From positions 1 to 14,938 of the forward strand of contig CABUKY010000027.1 in NCBI GenBank assembly GCA_902492185.1: 14,938 nt of DNA. Direction: 5' to 3'. This document shows, in pieces, positions 14,843 through 14,938 of the stretch. Source of the stretch: an uncultured Collinsella sp. GTDB taxonomy: Bacteria > Actinomycetota > Coriobacteriia > Coriobacteriales > Coriobacteriaceae. The translations under genes were made by a program, and so were the position numbers. Below the pieces are notes generated by a model. It worked only from the letters and a program-made list of their open reading frames with translations. It was not told the DNA's origin and did not search any database. Positions within the stretch are counted from its first letter, which is position 1. Each line of letters starts with the position of its first letter.

Positions 14843-14938
14843 TTACTCGGCCTTGGGCTCAGCGGCCATCTCGGCCTCGGAGACCTGCTCCTTGCCGGAG
14901 CCAGCGAGGCAGGCGTCAGCCATGAGCTCGCACATAAG
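14843..14938 (-). CDS. rpsB: Ribosomal protein S2, C-terminal end only
   Basis: The last 31 codons of a gene entering from the right edge read LMCELMADACLAG and then a Ser/Glu/Ala-rich tail (SGKEQVSEAEMAAEPKAE). The first part fits the end of S2, where homologues have an Arg-Leu-Ile...Met-Ala-Asp-Ala helix, and the acidic tail is a common extension in actinobacterial S2. Position directly upstream of tsf supports the call, because rpsB-tsf is one of the most conserved bacterial gene pairs. The rest of the gene lies outside the window, so length and start cannot be judged. Confidence 0.88.
   Translation of the reverse strand, partial: LMCELMADACLAGSGKEQVSEAEMAAEPKAE

Noticed and set aside
1..14938. 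CRISPR array, tRNA, rRNA, insertion sequence, phage or toxin-antitoxin genes
   Set aside because: No regularly spaced repeats, tRNA-like cloverleaf sequence, transposase or integrase motifs, or small paired genes were seen on either strand.

Overview
The window looks like chromosomal DNA of a Coriobacteriia actinobacterium, most likely Collinsella or a close relative. This rests on the GC-rich core genes, the strong C/G bias at third codon positions, the run rpsB-tsf-pyrH-frr-uppS-cdsA-dxr-rseP-ispG-proS, a fermentative AdhE, and a secreted beta-helix-type surface protein. The genus is inferred from gene content and protein style; no database search was possible.

Layout. Positions 1-1380 (minus strand) hold the 5' part of a large secreted adhesin-like protein that runs off the left edge. 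It is visibly less GC-rich than the rest, carries a run of ten G (coding strand) just after its signal peptide, and its frame breaks at a run of six A. Positions 1381-1788 are a gene-free divergent promoter region with several inverted repeats. On the plus strand follow adhE (1789-4437, acetyl-CoA to ethanol) and an APH/choline-kinase-like phosphotransferase (4526-5290), ending at a strong intrinsic terminator. The rest is minus strand and ends at a second terminator: the rpsB tail, tsf with its own terminator, then pyrH-frr-uppS-cdsA-dxr-rseP-ispG-proS. In that second block neighbouring genes touch or lie within about 25 bases, and most Shine-Dalgarno sequences sit inside the last codons of the gene before, so it reads as one translationally coupled operon.

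How the genes work together. The operon joins translation (EF-Ts, ribosome recycling factor, prolyl-tRNA synthetase, S2), UMP kinase, and envelope supply: Dxr and IspG make isoprenoid precursors, UppS makes undecaprenyl diphosphate, CdsA makes CDP-diacylglycerol, and RseP is an intramembrane protease. This is a conserved bacterial arrangement.

Points of note. (1) Three reading frames (adhesin, cdsA, pyrH) are each broken in a way that one extra base would repair. pyrH and cdsA are normally indispensable, so small deletion errors in the consensus sequence are the likeliest explanation, although slippage at the adhesin tracts could be real phase variation. (2) RseP carries an unusual cytoplasmic insert of about 100 residues with a winged-helix-like segment. 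(3) Dxr has Gln-Arg where nearly all homologues have His-Pro next to the active-site loop. (4) The adhE/adhesin intergenic region holds a 12-bp-arm inverted repeat and a TGTG-N8-CACA palindrome, both candidate regulator sites. I found no mobile element, CRISPR array or tRNA, and no clearly new multi-gene system.
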